From: Piper betle
Taxonomy: Eukaryota > Streptophyta > Magnoliopsida > Piperales > Piperaceae
DNA: 64,000 nt
NCBI GenBank assembly: GCA_033002965.1
Contig: JAURVB010013235.1
Location: 62,001-126,000 of the forward strand
Reading direction: 5' to 3'
A program made the translations under genes and the position numbers. The notes beneath the pieces were generated by a model. That model worked only from the letters and a program-made list of their open reading frames with translations. It was not told where the DNA came from and did no database searches. Of the stretch, positions 50,510 to 61,880 are shown piece by piece (the stretch's first letter is position 1; the number at the start of each line of letters is the position of its first letter).

Positions 50510-53500
50510 TGTAACACCCCAAATCCAGTCCACTCTCGTGAACCGAACCGGCATGTTACAGGCCCCGGTTAGGTCGGCTAACCCGAACCTAACTCATGCG
50601 GATCCAATCTCGGCGTCTTAAGATGAAGATACGACTCGCAATGCATTGATGAATATACAACCCTAACGTGGTACTACATGAATGACATGCAATTCAAGCA
50701 CACACCAATACCATTACGATTAAACTCAATAAAAATTCTAAAATAAAACGGACAGAATTTCCCCTAAAAGTGCAATTAGGATCCACCCTGTCAAAACAAT
50801 ACATACCAATATATATGCATATATCAATAATTTTAATCACACATAATCTAATATACTGTATATTCATTATAGAACTTGGGCCATACTTCTGCTGCGCACT
50901 CTGATCACATCTCACCTCTTATCATCATATCTTAGCTTTTCATCATGTCATAACATTATCTCGTTGCGTTTAATCATATCCTATCATGTCTTAGTATTTC
51001 ACATCATTCACAATATGATAGCATCATCAATAAAATATAAACACTCAATCGACTAACATGTGTGCAAGTGACAACAATGCTCCTCCGTCCAAGCTGGCTC
51101 CTTCAACTCGTGATTATTACCTACATATAGTATAAAAACACGTCAGTAACAAGTGTTACTGGTCCGGAAAATAAAATAACTATAACAAGCTGGCTATGAG
51201 AGCAAACTCTCATATGAAAGAAAACATCATACTCCACGTGAACACTCTGAAGGGCACTACTGAGGAGCCACTGGGCTGCAGACCCGGTAGCATCCCGAAC
51301 TTACTGATCTGCTGCTGGTACTGTGCCGCTCTCGGCACTTCTTTTTCAGTACTTCTCGTGAAACTTTATCCTAAGCCCTCTCCTTACCTCCATATTTCTC
51401 CTGGCCTTGAGCACGAAGGCCGAGTACTCTCAGGCAGTCGCCTTTAGTACCCTTTGAACCACAAGTCCGGACATGCGCTGTACTAAACAGTACCCGTAAA
51501 CCTCCACGTTCTCCGGGTGTGAGGAACTCAAACGCGGAGTTGTCAGGATCCCTCGGGAATGGAACAGTCCGCTGGCACTAATCCAGAGCCCGCTTTGACT
51601 GTCACGGCATCCTCTGCATGGTACGTGCAGTCGATTTCTCCATCTCTCGTCTCACAGAAACGCGAAAACTATATATATATATATATAGGCTTGGGTAGGG
51701 AGTTACATAATAGGCCCGAAGGCAACTTTTGGTGGATCTTGTTTTCGAAATCAACCTCGAGGGATCTCATCCTCGAGGGGTTATTAATCCGGAAAATGTT
51801 CGGTTAAATGGCCCGAGTTAAGTGGGATCCGATAAAACGCCACTTAACCCGTCCTGCAGGCAATAAATCAAACATACAATAGAAAAGAGTAAATCAGAGA
51901 CGAGTCCTAAACGGACCTGGTAGAAGCTCCAAGCGTGTCATCGCGCCTAGGCGGCGAGCTCCTACTCCGTACCTACACATCAAAACTAAATACTAACGCC
52001 CGCTAACTAAATGATGCATCAACTCAACATCAATTAAACATCAAAATCATCAATCGTCAAATAATCATAAATATGAAAATAATTCTAACTCATCCTATTC
52101 CTACCAATTTTATTGTATTTTTCCTAAGTTACATCATACTCGATTATCATGCTCAACTCGATCTACCTCATTAGATCACTCCCTATTCATTCTCAATTAA
52201 TTGCATCATGCAATCATCACTACACTCATACTCATACGTTTATCATGACAATTATTCAATTCTAGCATGTTATACTAACAATCATAATCAATTTTAAAGA
52301 AATCAATCGGAGGTAATTATACCTCACGTCGTCGGCAATCGGCGACGGCTAGGGTTCCGTCGCGCGTCTCGGAGCTCGAATTCGGCGCTCCTCGGCGTCC
52401 GATGTTCGATCGAGTCCAACTGGGTGAGCTCCGCGGAAGATCCGGTGAATTCCAGCGAATTCCAGAAATTCCAATTTTCCGGCGGTTTTCCGGCAGCTAC
52501 TGGCGGCTTTCCGGCGGCTTCGGTGGTTTTCCGGCGACAATCGCCGGCGGCGTCTACTAGCCGGAAAGTGGTCGTGTTGGGTACCCTCGGAACCGGCTCG
52601 GCGAGCCCGACTCATCTATGACATCAGCGTGGCCAATGGAGGCGGCGGCTCGCCGGAAAATGGCAAAACAGAGCCGGCGGCGATGGGTCGCTAGATCCGG
52701 CCGGCCACGGTGGCGACGGCCTCCGTTCCAGTCGGGGAAGGTCGCTGGAAGGCTGAGGGTGCTGAGGCGACCGACCGATCGTGGCGGCGCTGGTCGCCGG
52801 CGGCGGGATCGGCGACGGAAGCGCAACACGGGCGCGGCGTCGCGGCGTGGCTTCCTCGCGTCGCGGCGGTCCGATGGGGGCCGGACCTGGTCGGGGCGGC
52901 AGGGCGACGCCGTGGCCGGGCTGGGCGGCGTCGATCGGCGGCCAGGCGGCGTCGGCCGTGGCGGCGGTGGCGCGCGAACAGGGGCGGCGCGGGCGAGGGT
53001 TTGGGGAAGAAGAAAGGAAAGGTCGAGGGTGTGTGTGGTGGCAAACTCGTAAATATTACTTGACTCGTCTCCGGCTCGAGTCAAGTATAATAACTAAGTC
53101 GTATTAAATCCTAAAAAAATTCATAAAAATCGGGAAAAAATCCCGTAAAATCAAACAACACCACAACATTATAATGATATGCTCTATGACTAACAACCCA
53201 CCCAGACTGCCCGTAACGCGTCCTAACGCGATAAACGGCCTAATACTAATTCTACGATCCATTATATATAAAAATAATAAAAAAATGACTGGCATACTCT
53301 CATATATCTGATAACTCATTCTGTTCTGCTGTGTTCATGACGTTATCATCATATACTTGGGTACGCATGACCCTCATAGCTCATACACGCGACTGGCATC
53401 GGCTCGGTACACGTGTTCTGAAACTGACTCAACTCGAAAAATAACGGTCGACCCGACCGGTTCTGAATATAAAACCCTAACTCGAATCGTGGGTTTTACA
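50510..53500 (-). mobile_element. Solo LTR of family B (longest copy)
   Basis: 2991 bp, from TGTAACACCC to GGGTTTTACA on the plus strand, with the 5-bp duplication TGGGG on both sides (50505-50509 and 53501-53505). It contains the TATA run (near 51670-51690), the GC-rich block (52320-53050) and the palindromic module near 53050-53090. It has no internal domain. It carries the two blocks missing from the copy at 11071-13316. Confidence 0.92.
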
Positions 53501-53670
53501 TGGGGGGCCGCGACAGAGGGGCGAGTGGGCCGCGGCGGGGTGGCTGGGGTGGTCCGTCGAGGTGGGGAGTTGGTTTCGAATCGTGGGTTTTACATGGGGG
53601 GCCGCGACAGAGGGGCGAGTGGGCCGCGGCGGGGTGGCTGGGGTGGTCCGTCGAGGTGGGGAGTTGGTTG
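53483..53670 (+). repeat. 94-bp tandem duplication across the LTR/flank junction
   Basis: Units begin at 53483 and 53577. Each holds the last 18 bases of the B LTR plus about 76 bases of the foldback flank, and they look identical. The duplication must postdate the LTR insertion. Confidence 0.9.
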
Positions 53671-54198
53671 CGGGGCGGCAGGCGGGGTCGGGAGGGCAGA
53701 TCGTGCCGGGTGAACCGCGGCTGGGTGGTGGGCGGCGGGCGGCTTTGGTCGTGGGCAGGCGGCTGGGTGGTGGTGGGTGGTGGGCGGCTTGCGGCTTTGG
53801 TCGGAGGGGACATCTGCTGGCGGGGGCTCGGCTGGGGCGAGGGGGCCGCGGCTACAGGGCGTGGGGAGGGCACCGACCGGGCTGCCGGGCGGGGGGCCGC
53901 CAGCTGGGGGTCGGGATGGGCGGGTGGGCTGTTAGACGGCGGCCAGGTGCACAGTCAGGCGGGCGGGCGGGCGGCGGGCGGGTAGATGGGAGGCGACTAG
54001 GCGGGCGGGCGGGCAAGCGAGCGGGTAGGCGAGCGAGCAAGCGGGCGGGCGGCCAGGTGGGTCTAAGGCGGGTAAGGGGCGGGTCTGAATCTCCAGTAAA
54101 ATCTGGGCCGCTGGATTGAAATCGAGCGGCCCAAATTTACTGCCCTTAGATGATGATCAGAAGGTTCAAATTCAATCCCAAAAAAAAAACACTGTTTC

Positions 54199-56155
54199 TG
54201 TAAACCCACGATTCGAGTTAGGGGTTTTATATTCAGAACCGGTCGGGTCGACCGTTATTTTTCGAGTTGAGTCAGTTTCAGGACACGTGTACCGAGCCGA
54301 CGCCGGTCGCGTGTATGAGCTATGAGGGTCATGCGTACCCAAGTATATGATGATAACGTCATGAACACAGCAGAACAGAATGAGTTATCAGATATATGAG
54401 AGTATGCCAGTTAGTTTTTTTAATTTTATTTTTATATATAGTGGATCGTAGAATTAGTCTTAGGCCGCTTACCGCGTTAGGACGCGTTACGGGCAGTTTG
54501 GGTGGGTTGATAATTCTAGAGCATATCATTACGATGTTTGGTGTTGTTTGATTTTACGGGATTTTTCCTGATTTTTATGAATTTTTTTAGGATTTAATAC
54601 GACTTAGTTATTATACTTGACTCGAGCCGGAGACGAGTCAAGTATTATTTACGAAATTGCCACCAGCCCTTTTCTTCCTCTTCCCCGACCTTTTCTTCCC
54701 CAGAACGTTGCCGCGCGCCGCCCCTGTTCGCGCGCCACCGCCGCCACGGCCGACGCCGCCTGGCCGCCGTTCGACGCCGCCCAGCCCAGCCACGGCGTCG
54801 CCATGCTGCCCCGACCAAGTCCGGCCCCAATCGGGCCGCCGTGACGCCGGAATCACCGTGCGTAGCGCCGCGGCAGGTTTTGGTCGCGTCGCCGATCGCG
54901 CCGCCGCCGACCGTCGCCACCACGATCAGGTGGTCGGCTCGACGTCCTCGACCCCTCAGCTGCCTTCCCCGACTGGAACGGAGGCCGTCGCCACCGTGGC
55001 CGGCCGGATCTAGCGACCCATCGCCGCCGGCCCTGTTTTAGCCAATTTCCGGCGAGCCACTGCCTCGGCCGACCACGTCGACCTCATAGATGAGTCGGGC
55101 TCGCCGAGCCGGTTCCGAGGGTACCCAACACGACCCCTTTCCGACCAGTAGACGCCGTAGGCGATGGTCGCCGGAAAACCACCGGAAGTCGCCGGAAAAC
55201 CGCCAGTAGCTACCGGAAAACCGCCGAAAAATCGGAATTTCTGGAATTCGCCAGAATTCACCGGATCTTCCGCGGGGCTCACCCAGTGGAGCCCAATCGA
55301 GCTTCGGACGCCGATGAGCGCCGAATTTGAGCTCCGAGACGCGCGACGGAACCCTAGCCGTCGCCGATTGCCGACTACGTGAGGTATAATTACCTCCGAT
55401 TGAGTTATTTAAAATTGATTATGATTGTTAGTATAACATGCTAGAATTGAATAATTGTCATGATAAATGTATGAGTATGAGTGTAGTGATGATTGTATGA
55501 TGCAATTAATTGAGAATGAATAGTGAGTGATCTAATGAGGTAGACCGAGTTGAGCATGCTAATCGAGTAATGTAACTTAGGAAAAATATAATAAAATTGG
55601 TAGGAATAGGATGAGTTAGAATTATTTTCATATTTATGATTATTGATTGTGATTGATGTTTATTGAGTTTGATGCATCATGTAGTTAGCGGGCGTTATTA
55701 TTTAGTTTTGATGTATAGGTACGGAGTAGGAGCTCGCCGCCTAGGCGCGATGACACGCTTGGAGCTTCTACCAGGTCCGTTTAGGACTCGTCTTGTTTTA
55801 CGCTCTTCCATTGTATGTTTATTTTATTATTGCAGGACGGGTTAAGTGGCGTTTTATCGGATCCCACTTAACTCGGGCCATTTAATCGAATATTTCCGGA
55901 TTAATAACCCCTCGAGGATGAGATCCCTCGAGGATGATTTCGAAAACAAGATCCACCACAAGTTGCCTTCGGGCCTATTATATGAATCCCTTCCCAGGCC
56001 TATATATATAGTTTTATCGAGTTTTCAGTGAGACGAGAGATGGAGAAACCGACTGCACGTACCATGCAGAGGATGCCGTGACAGTCAAAGCGGGCTCTGG
56101 ATTAGTGCCAGCGGACTGTTCCATTCCCGAGGGATCCTGACAACTCCGCGTTTGA
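54199..56155 (+). mobile_element. Truncated family B LTR, forward orientation
   Basis: Starts TGTAAACCCACG and matches the reverse complement of 50510-53500 through the GC-rich block (54650-55385), the TATA run (about 55998-56012) and to CGCGTTTGAG at 56155. There it breaks off abruptly into integrase sequence. About 1 kb of the 3' part of the LTR is missing. Confidence 0.88.
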
Positions 56156-57335
56156 GTATGCTCAGCAAGTGGAAAGCCGAGCACAGTACGTCCAGGTGGA
56201 ATGCTACAACCTTTGGAAACCCCAGAGTGGAAGTGGGAGAGTATAGCTTACGACCTTGTAGTTGGTTTACCTAAGACCCGCCAACAGAAGGATGCGATAT
56301 GGGTCATAGTGGATCGACTTACAAAGAGCGTACACTTCAGTACCGATCAGGATGGATTACCCACTGACCACATTGGCTACGCTATACAGAGATCAGATAG
56401 TCAGGTTACACGGCGTACCACGGGAGATCATATCAGACAGGGATCCGAGGTTCACATCGCGATTTTGGAAGGCTTTTCAGGCAGCTATGGGTACAGAATC
56501 GAGATTCAGCACAGCTTTCCATCCTCAAACAGATGGACAGACGGAAAGAACCATACAGACCCTGGAAGACTTGCTTCGCGCATGTATCCTAGATTTCGGA
56601 GGGAGTTGGGAAGAACACCTACCTTTGGTGGAATTCTCCTACAACAACAGCTATCAGGCCACGATTGGAATGGCACCGTTCGAAGCACTGTACGGCAGAC
56701 CATGCAGATCCCCAGTGTGTTGGGTGCAGGGCAGCGAACCAGTGGTAGTTGGGCCAGAAATGATCCAGCAGACACAGGAGGTGGTAATGAGGATTAGAAG
56801 AAGAATGAGGTCAGCTCAAGATAGACAGAAGAGTTACGCAGACCAGCGCAGACGTGAGGTTCATTTCGCGTTAGGAGATCACGTTCTCCTGAAGGTCTCT
56901 CCGACTAAGGGAAACACGAGATTCGGGACGCGAGGGAAACTCAGTCCGCGCTATATCGGACCCTTTGACGTGATTGAGCGCATTGGACCAGTGGCATATA
57001 GGCTAGCATTGCCTCCTCACCTATCAGCGGTGCATGACGTCTTCCACGTGTCAATGTTGAAGAAGTACCACCCTGACAACTCTCATGTCATCAACTTCAA
57101 AGAGGTAGAGCTGCAACCAGACCTGACGTACCCAGAGGAAGCAGTCCAAATCGTGGACCGAAGAGTGAAGATTCTCCGAAGAAAAGAAGTTCCCTTAGTA
57201 CGAGTGCAATGGACCCGACGAGGAGTTGAAGAAGCTACGTGGGAACGAGAAGACGAGATGAGGAAGCGATACCCGGAGTTGTTCGAGCAACCAGCTTCAC
57301 GACCAGGCACTATGCCAACACGTACATTTAGATGA
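56156..57335 (+). pseudogene. Ty3/gypsy chromovirus integrase (3' end of pol), broken
   Basis: Catalyses strand transfer of retroelement DNA when intact. The first catalytic Asp lies in the [12 protein letters not shown] region (codon near 56252). After a frameshift near 56345, the second Asp (IISDRDPRF, codon 56436) and the Glu (DGQTERT, codon 56544) lie 35 residues apart, the canonical DD35E spacing. The C-terminal part has LSPRYIGPFDVIERIGPVAY, LSAVHDVFHVSMLKKYHPD and EVPLVRVQW...EATWE, a chromodomain-type ending of Tekay/Del elements. Protease, reverse transcriptase, RNase H and the integrase zinc finger are missing. The 5' end is a raw junction with a B LTR. Confidence 0.9.
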
Positions 57336-57386
57336 GGAACATGATGGAAACTTCCTTGGTTAAAATTTCGAGGACGAAATTTTTCT

Positions 57387-57398
57387 AAGGAGGGAAGG
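57387..57398 (+). other. Polypurine tract
   Basis: AAGGAGGGAAGG lies one base before the LTR start at 57400, after TTCGAGGACGAAATTTT, a sequence usual at this point in plant Ty3/gypsy elements. It is the primer site for plus-strand DNA synthesis. Confidence 0.85.
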
Positions 57399-57399
57399 T

Positions 57400-60255
57400 T
57401 GTAAAACCCGTGACTCGAGTCAGAGTTTTACGGGAGTGAACCAGTCGGTTCGAGTCGAGTCAGCTTCATGGACCGCGAGCTGGGTTGAGGCCAGCTGTGA
57501 GTTATGAGCAATGAGGGTCATGTATGCTCAAGTGTATGATGATAACGCCTGAAAGATGATGAAAAAAATGGGTTATCAAGTATATGGAGGTATGCAGTAT
57601 TGATTGTTATTTTTATTTGATCGAAGAATAGTTTTAGGCCGAATAACGAATTAGGACGCGTTTGACGATATTCGGGTGGGTTATTAGTTATAGAGCATGT
57701 CATTTGGATGTTATTGTGTTTGTTTTATTTTATAGAATTTTTCCATATTTTTCTAGATTTTTTTTAGAATTTATTACGAACTAGTTATTATTTTGACTCG
57801 AGTAGGAATCGAGTCAATACTTATTTACGAAACTGCCACTACAACACTTCTTCTTCTTCCCCGACTTTTTTTTTCCAAAACCCAAACCCTCGCCGCCGCC
57901 CCTTGTGGTCGCCGCCGCCGCCGCTGCCGACGCCGGGCTGCCGCCGATCGACGCCGCCCCGCCCCGCCGTGAAGTCGCCGTGCCGCCACGACCCACCCCG
58001 GCCACTGCCTCGCCGCCACGACGCCGGATTTGCCCCACGAACCGCGACGCTCCGCCCGTCGATTCCGCCGCCGTTCGGCCGCCGTCGCCGCCGCTACGAC
58101 CACCAGTACCACCCCCTCGCCGTTGCCGACATTTCCCCCATCCTCCCGACCGCCGTCGAGGCCGGCCGGAGCCCCGATTGGAGAACGCCGCCGCCGCCGC
58201 CCGTTTTCAACGTCGCCGCCGACGGCCATCGCGGCCTCGGTTGCTCTGTTTGACACCGCCATCGGACCAAGCTCGTCGAGCTGGTGCCGATAGACCCCTT
58301 GATTGCCCCGTCCCGAATCGTCGCCGGAAAACCGTCGGAATCCGCCGGAAAACCGCCGATACTCGCCGGAAAACCGCCGGAACCGCCGGAAAATTGGATT
58401 CGAGGGAAGTCCGCCGGATCATCCGCCGAACGCACCCGGTCCAATCTGATCGGACTTCGGACGCCGCTAGGTGCCGAATTCGAGTTTCGAGCCGCGAAAC
58501 GGAAACCCTAGCCGTCGCCGATTTTCGACGACGCGAGGTATAATTTATTTTAACTTAATTATTTGAAAGTATTGATTATTAGAATTTGCATGCTATGATT
58601 GATGAATTGTGCATTGTAATTACTTATATAAATGTGGATTTAATTTAGAATAAAATATGAAATTTGTGGAATTGTGTGGTGTTAAAAATAGAAGTTATGA
58701 AACTAATTAGGGTTATTAAGTAATAATCATGATCTAATGTAAACTAACCTAAGTAGACTTGTTAGAATTGATATAGGTTGATGTGTGACGGTTGATGTGT
58801 GATTGTGTTGATTGTGCGTGCATGGTATAGGATATGTGATTCATCATGCGGGCGTTAGTTTTTAGCTTGATTGTGTAGGTACGGTGTAGGAGCTCGCCGC
58901 CTAGGCGCGTGGACCCGTTTGGAGCTTCTACCAGGTCCGTTTAGGACTCGTTCTCTGTTTTACACTACTCTATTGTTTATTTGATTTATCATGTGCAGGA
59001 CGAGTTAAGTGGCGTTTTATCGGATCCCACTTAACTCGGGCCATTTAGCCAACAGTCCTTTTTCGGATTAATAACCCTCGAGGATGAGATCCCTCGAGTT
59101 TGTTTTCGAACTTCAGATCCAGCTCACGATGCCTTCGGGCCTATTGTATAAATCCCAACCCAGGCCTATATATATATAGTTTTCGTGTTTTCGGTGAGAG
59201 ATGGAATGAGGGTTACTTGCGGCCACGTCTTCAGATAGGGCGTGTGCCCGGAAGAGCGGGCTCTGGAGCTGGGGAGAACCCACTTCGTTCCCGAAGGATC
59301 CGGACAACTCCACCTTTGAGTTCCTCAAACCCGGAGAAGTGTGGAGGTTTACGGGTACTGCATTGCAGCGCATGTCTAGACTTGTGGTTTCAAAGGGTAC
59401 TGAAGGCGACTGCCTGAGAGTGCTCGGCCTTTGTGCTCAAGGCCAGGAGTAATATGGAAGGTGCAGAGGGCGGTAAGGAATGAAATTTGATGCGAGAAGC
59501 AATAGAGAAATGGCCAAGGTATGAGAATGAGAAAGATAGGGGGACGCTGTCGACCCGAGGGCGACGGCCCGACGACGACGGCTCCCGTATGTGCCCTGAT
59601 GAGAGTTCTTGAGGAAGTATATGGTTTTGATTCAACAGGAGAGTTTGCTCTCCTGTGCCAGATTGATATTAGTTATTTTCCGGGCCGGTAACACTCGTTA
59701 CTGACGGTTTTTCTATATATATGTAGGTGAGGAATGCGAGCGATGAAAGCTGTCGGGACTGCGGAGGAGCAGCACGGAACCGCGCACACATGTACCTGCC
59801 GCGTGTAATGTATAATGATGGTTGTTTAATGCTGTGTGGATGATTATTACCATGTTTTTGTCTTGATGAATTACTTGTTATGAAACGAACTGATGAATAT
59901 GAATGAGTAGGGAGCCTTGGAGTTCAGACTCGGCTCGGGTAAAAATGAATGAGATAATGATTTAATGTCATGGTAGATTATTATGTGTTATCGTATTTTC
60001 ATAAAATATTATATATTTTCTTTTGGTTTCTCATTTATTATTTTGTCTTGTTTTTGCTTGTACATCACAGCATGCATGTAGGACCGCGTTAGAACCCTAT
60101 CATTCTCATTTATGCATTTCATATTTGCATCTTCATCTTGAGACGCCGAGAGTAGATCCTGGTCGGCTTAACCGAATCTAGTAGATTAACGAACGGTTCG
60201 GTCGCCGGTGACATTTCCGGGTCGGTTCACGGGTGAGCCGAAACGGGGTGTTACA
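57400..60255 (+). mobile_element. Complete LTR of Tekay-like family A
   Basis: 2856 bp, TGTAAAACCC to GGGTGTTACA. Order: the palindromic module (57795-57835), a GC-rich block (57890-58540) with degenerate CGCCGGAAAACCGC repeats, and a splice-donor-like GCGAG/GTATAATT at 58531-58545. An AT-rich stretch follows, then a TATA run (about 59164-59178) and a long R-U5. It serves as the 3' LTR of the integrase fragment on its left and as the 5' LTR of the primer site and gag on its right. Confidence 0.93.
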
Positions 60256-60374
60256 GTTGTGGTATCAGAGCCAACTCTTGGCATATGCTCTGATACCAGT
60301 TGTGGTATCAGAGCCAACTCTTGGCATATGTTCTCTGATACCAGTTGTGGTATCAGAGCCAACTCTTGGCATAC
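60256..60374 (+). repeat. Triplicated primer-binding site
   Basis: Three units start at 60256, 60299 and 60344 (43 bp, 45 bp and a partial). Each carries TGGTATCAGAGCC, complementary to the 3' end of initiator tRNA-Met, the usual primer of plant LTR elements. The first two units also end in CTCTGATACCA, the tRNA-sense sequence, so each can fold into a hairpin. Confidence 0.92.
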
Positions 60375-60542
60375 TAACCCTTGGTTGATTAAGATGGTAG
60401 ATGCATACAGGTTACATGTGTGCCGAAGCTGCTCCGAGCTGTTCCGACAGGTATTTTTCTGTTTTAATGTTTTTCATTGTAGATTTTCTTACAAATCGGC
60501 ACTGTGACAGGCGAGTATACTAGAGCACGAACTACTAGCAGG

Positions 60543-61213
60543 ATGGTCACACAGACCCGCCGGACACAGATCAGGAGTCCATCTCCTCCCATGCCCAGGC
60601 AGGACAGCCCTAGTCATGGTCACAGCGACACGGCTTCCAGTCGACCTAGGACCACTATGCCACCAGCAGAGATGAGTGTACCGGTATCAGCTAGTCGTCG
60701 CACAGAGAGCCATCGTCGAGACAGTCGACGCGACAGTCACCGCAGTGGGAGTAGTCGACAGGAAAGGGATGCTGCAATAGCTAGGCTAGTTGAGGTTCAG
60801 ATGCAAATGCAGCAGAATCAGGAGGAATTTAGGAAAGAGCTCAGACAGATAGCTCTATCAGTGGCTAGAGCAGAGAAGAGACCAGCCGTGGAAGAAGAGG
60901 CGCAAGGAGAGCCAGTAGCGCCCATGGGCCCTCCGCCGCCGCCTCCTCCACCGCTGCAACAGGGAGCTACCCCGCAACAGCTCCTCTGGTTGCCCCACTT
61001 CAGGCAAGGATGAGACAGGACGCCAGTGGACCCGCGATCGCAGGTAGCGGGCAGACCGCTAGGGGGAGTGGAGCAGTTGGAGGTGACAGTGTACCAGTTG
61101 GTACGGGATCACAGTTTCCCCGATATGAGCAAGCAGAGGGATCAAACAGATCTGTAGACGTGAGGGGTTTGGAACTGTGGCAATATGAGAATTTGAACAA
61201 AATAGGGATCACA
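60543..61213 (+). pseudogene. Truncated gag of the family A element
   Basis: The N-terminal part of gag is Arg/Ser-rich (MVTQTRRTQIRSPSPPMPRQ). It then has a Gln-rich helix (VEVQMQMQQNQEEFRKELRQ) and Pro-rich sequence (PPPPPPPLQQ). A stop at 61011 is followed by the shifted continuation MRQDASGPAIAGSGQTARGS, so there is a frameshift near 61000. The frame ends at a junction into AT-rich foldback sequence near 61195. The capsid and zinc-knuckle parts are absent. An upstream GTG frame from 60504 exists, but 60543 is the first ATG. Confidence 0.75.
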
Positions 61214-61880
61214 GTACCCCTCTCGAAAATTATGAACAAAATAGGGTAAAATACCATAAAATAAAATAATCCATTAGAATTTGATTATGTTGTGTTATGA
61301 TATTTTCCTATATTTTTTCATATTTTTTGGGATTTATTTTGTAATATTGACTCGAGTCGAGACTAAGTTAAATTTTTACTACAAAACTACCCCTGTCGGG
61401 TTCGAGTCAGGATGTATTTCATCATATTCTTCTATATTTTTTAAGATTTATTTCGTAATATTAACACGAGTTGGGAAGGAAATAGGCAGGGGTAATTTTG
61501 TAATAAAAACTTTACTCGCTCCCGACACGAGTCAATATTACGAAATAAATCCCAAAAAACATAAAAAAATACAGGAAAATATCATAACACAACATAATCA
61601 AATTCTAATGGATTATTTTATTTTATGGTATTTTACCCTATTTTGTTCATAATTTTTGAGAGGGGTAATTTTGTAATAAAAACTTTACTCGCTCCCGACT
61701 CGAGTCAATATTACGAAATAAATCCCAAAAAATATTAAAAAATAAATTAAAATACCATAAGTTTTTATTATGAAATTATTTTATTTTATGGTATTTACTG
61801 TATTTTTTATATATTTTTTAATTTATTTTATAATATTGACTCGAGTCGGCAGCGAGTAAACTTTTTATTACGAAACTACC
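61194..61880. mobile_element. AT-rich foldback carrying the palindromic module (element iii)
   Basis: The left arm (about 61208-61395) and right arm (about 61493-61655) are inverted copies: GAACAAAATAGGGTAAAATA on the left and TATTTTACCCTATTTTGTTC on the right. A further directly repeated module (61660-61720) and another inverted one (61800-61880) follow. Each arm has the GACTCGAGTC palindrome and an ACGAAACTACCCCT-type junction. The element interrupts the truncated gag. Confidence 0.75.

Larger units (their letters stand above)
50109..54190. mobile_element. GC-rich foldback element split by a B-family solo LTR (element ii)
   Basis: The left arm (about 50109-50509) and right arm (about 53501-54190) are inverted copies. 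For example, GCACGATCTACCCTCC at 50377 matches the reverse complement of the block near 53700. The arms meet at GGCTTGGGG/GGCCGCGACA once the LTR and one TGGGG are removed. A subterminal hairpin lies at 50171-50198 (12-bp perfect stem GGGCCGTTGGAT, loop GAAA) and a weaker equivalent at 54105-54132. The outer right end CCTTAGATGATGATC matches the end of the block at 62410-62460. No transposase is present. Confidence 0.65.

Noticed and set aside
53496..54119. Gly/Arg-rich and Pro-rich frames up to 185 codons
   Set aside because: GC-rich foldback arm with a 94-bp duplication; no domain or codon bias.
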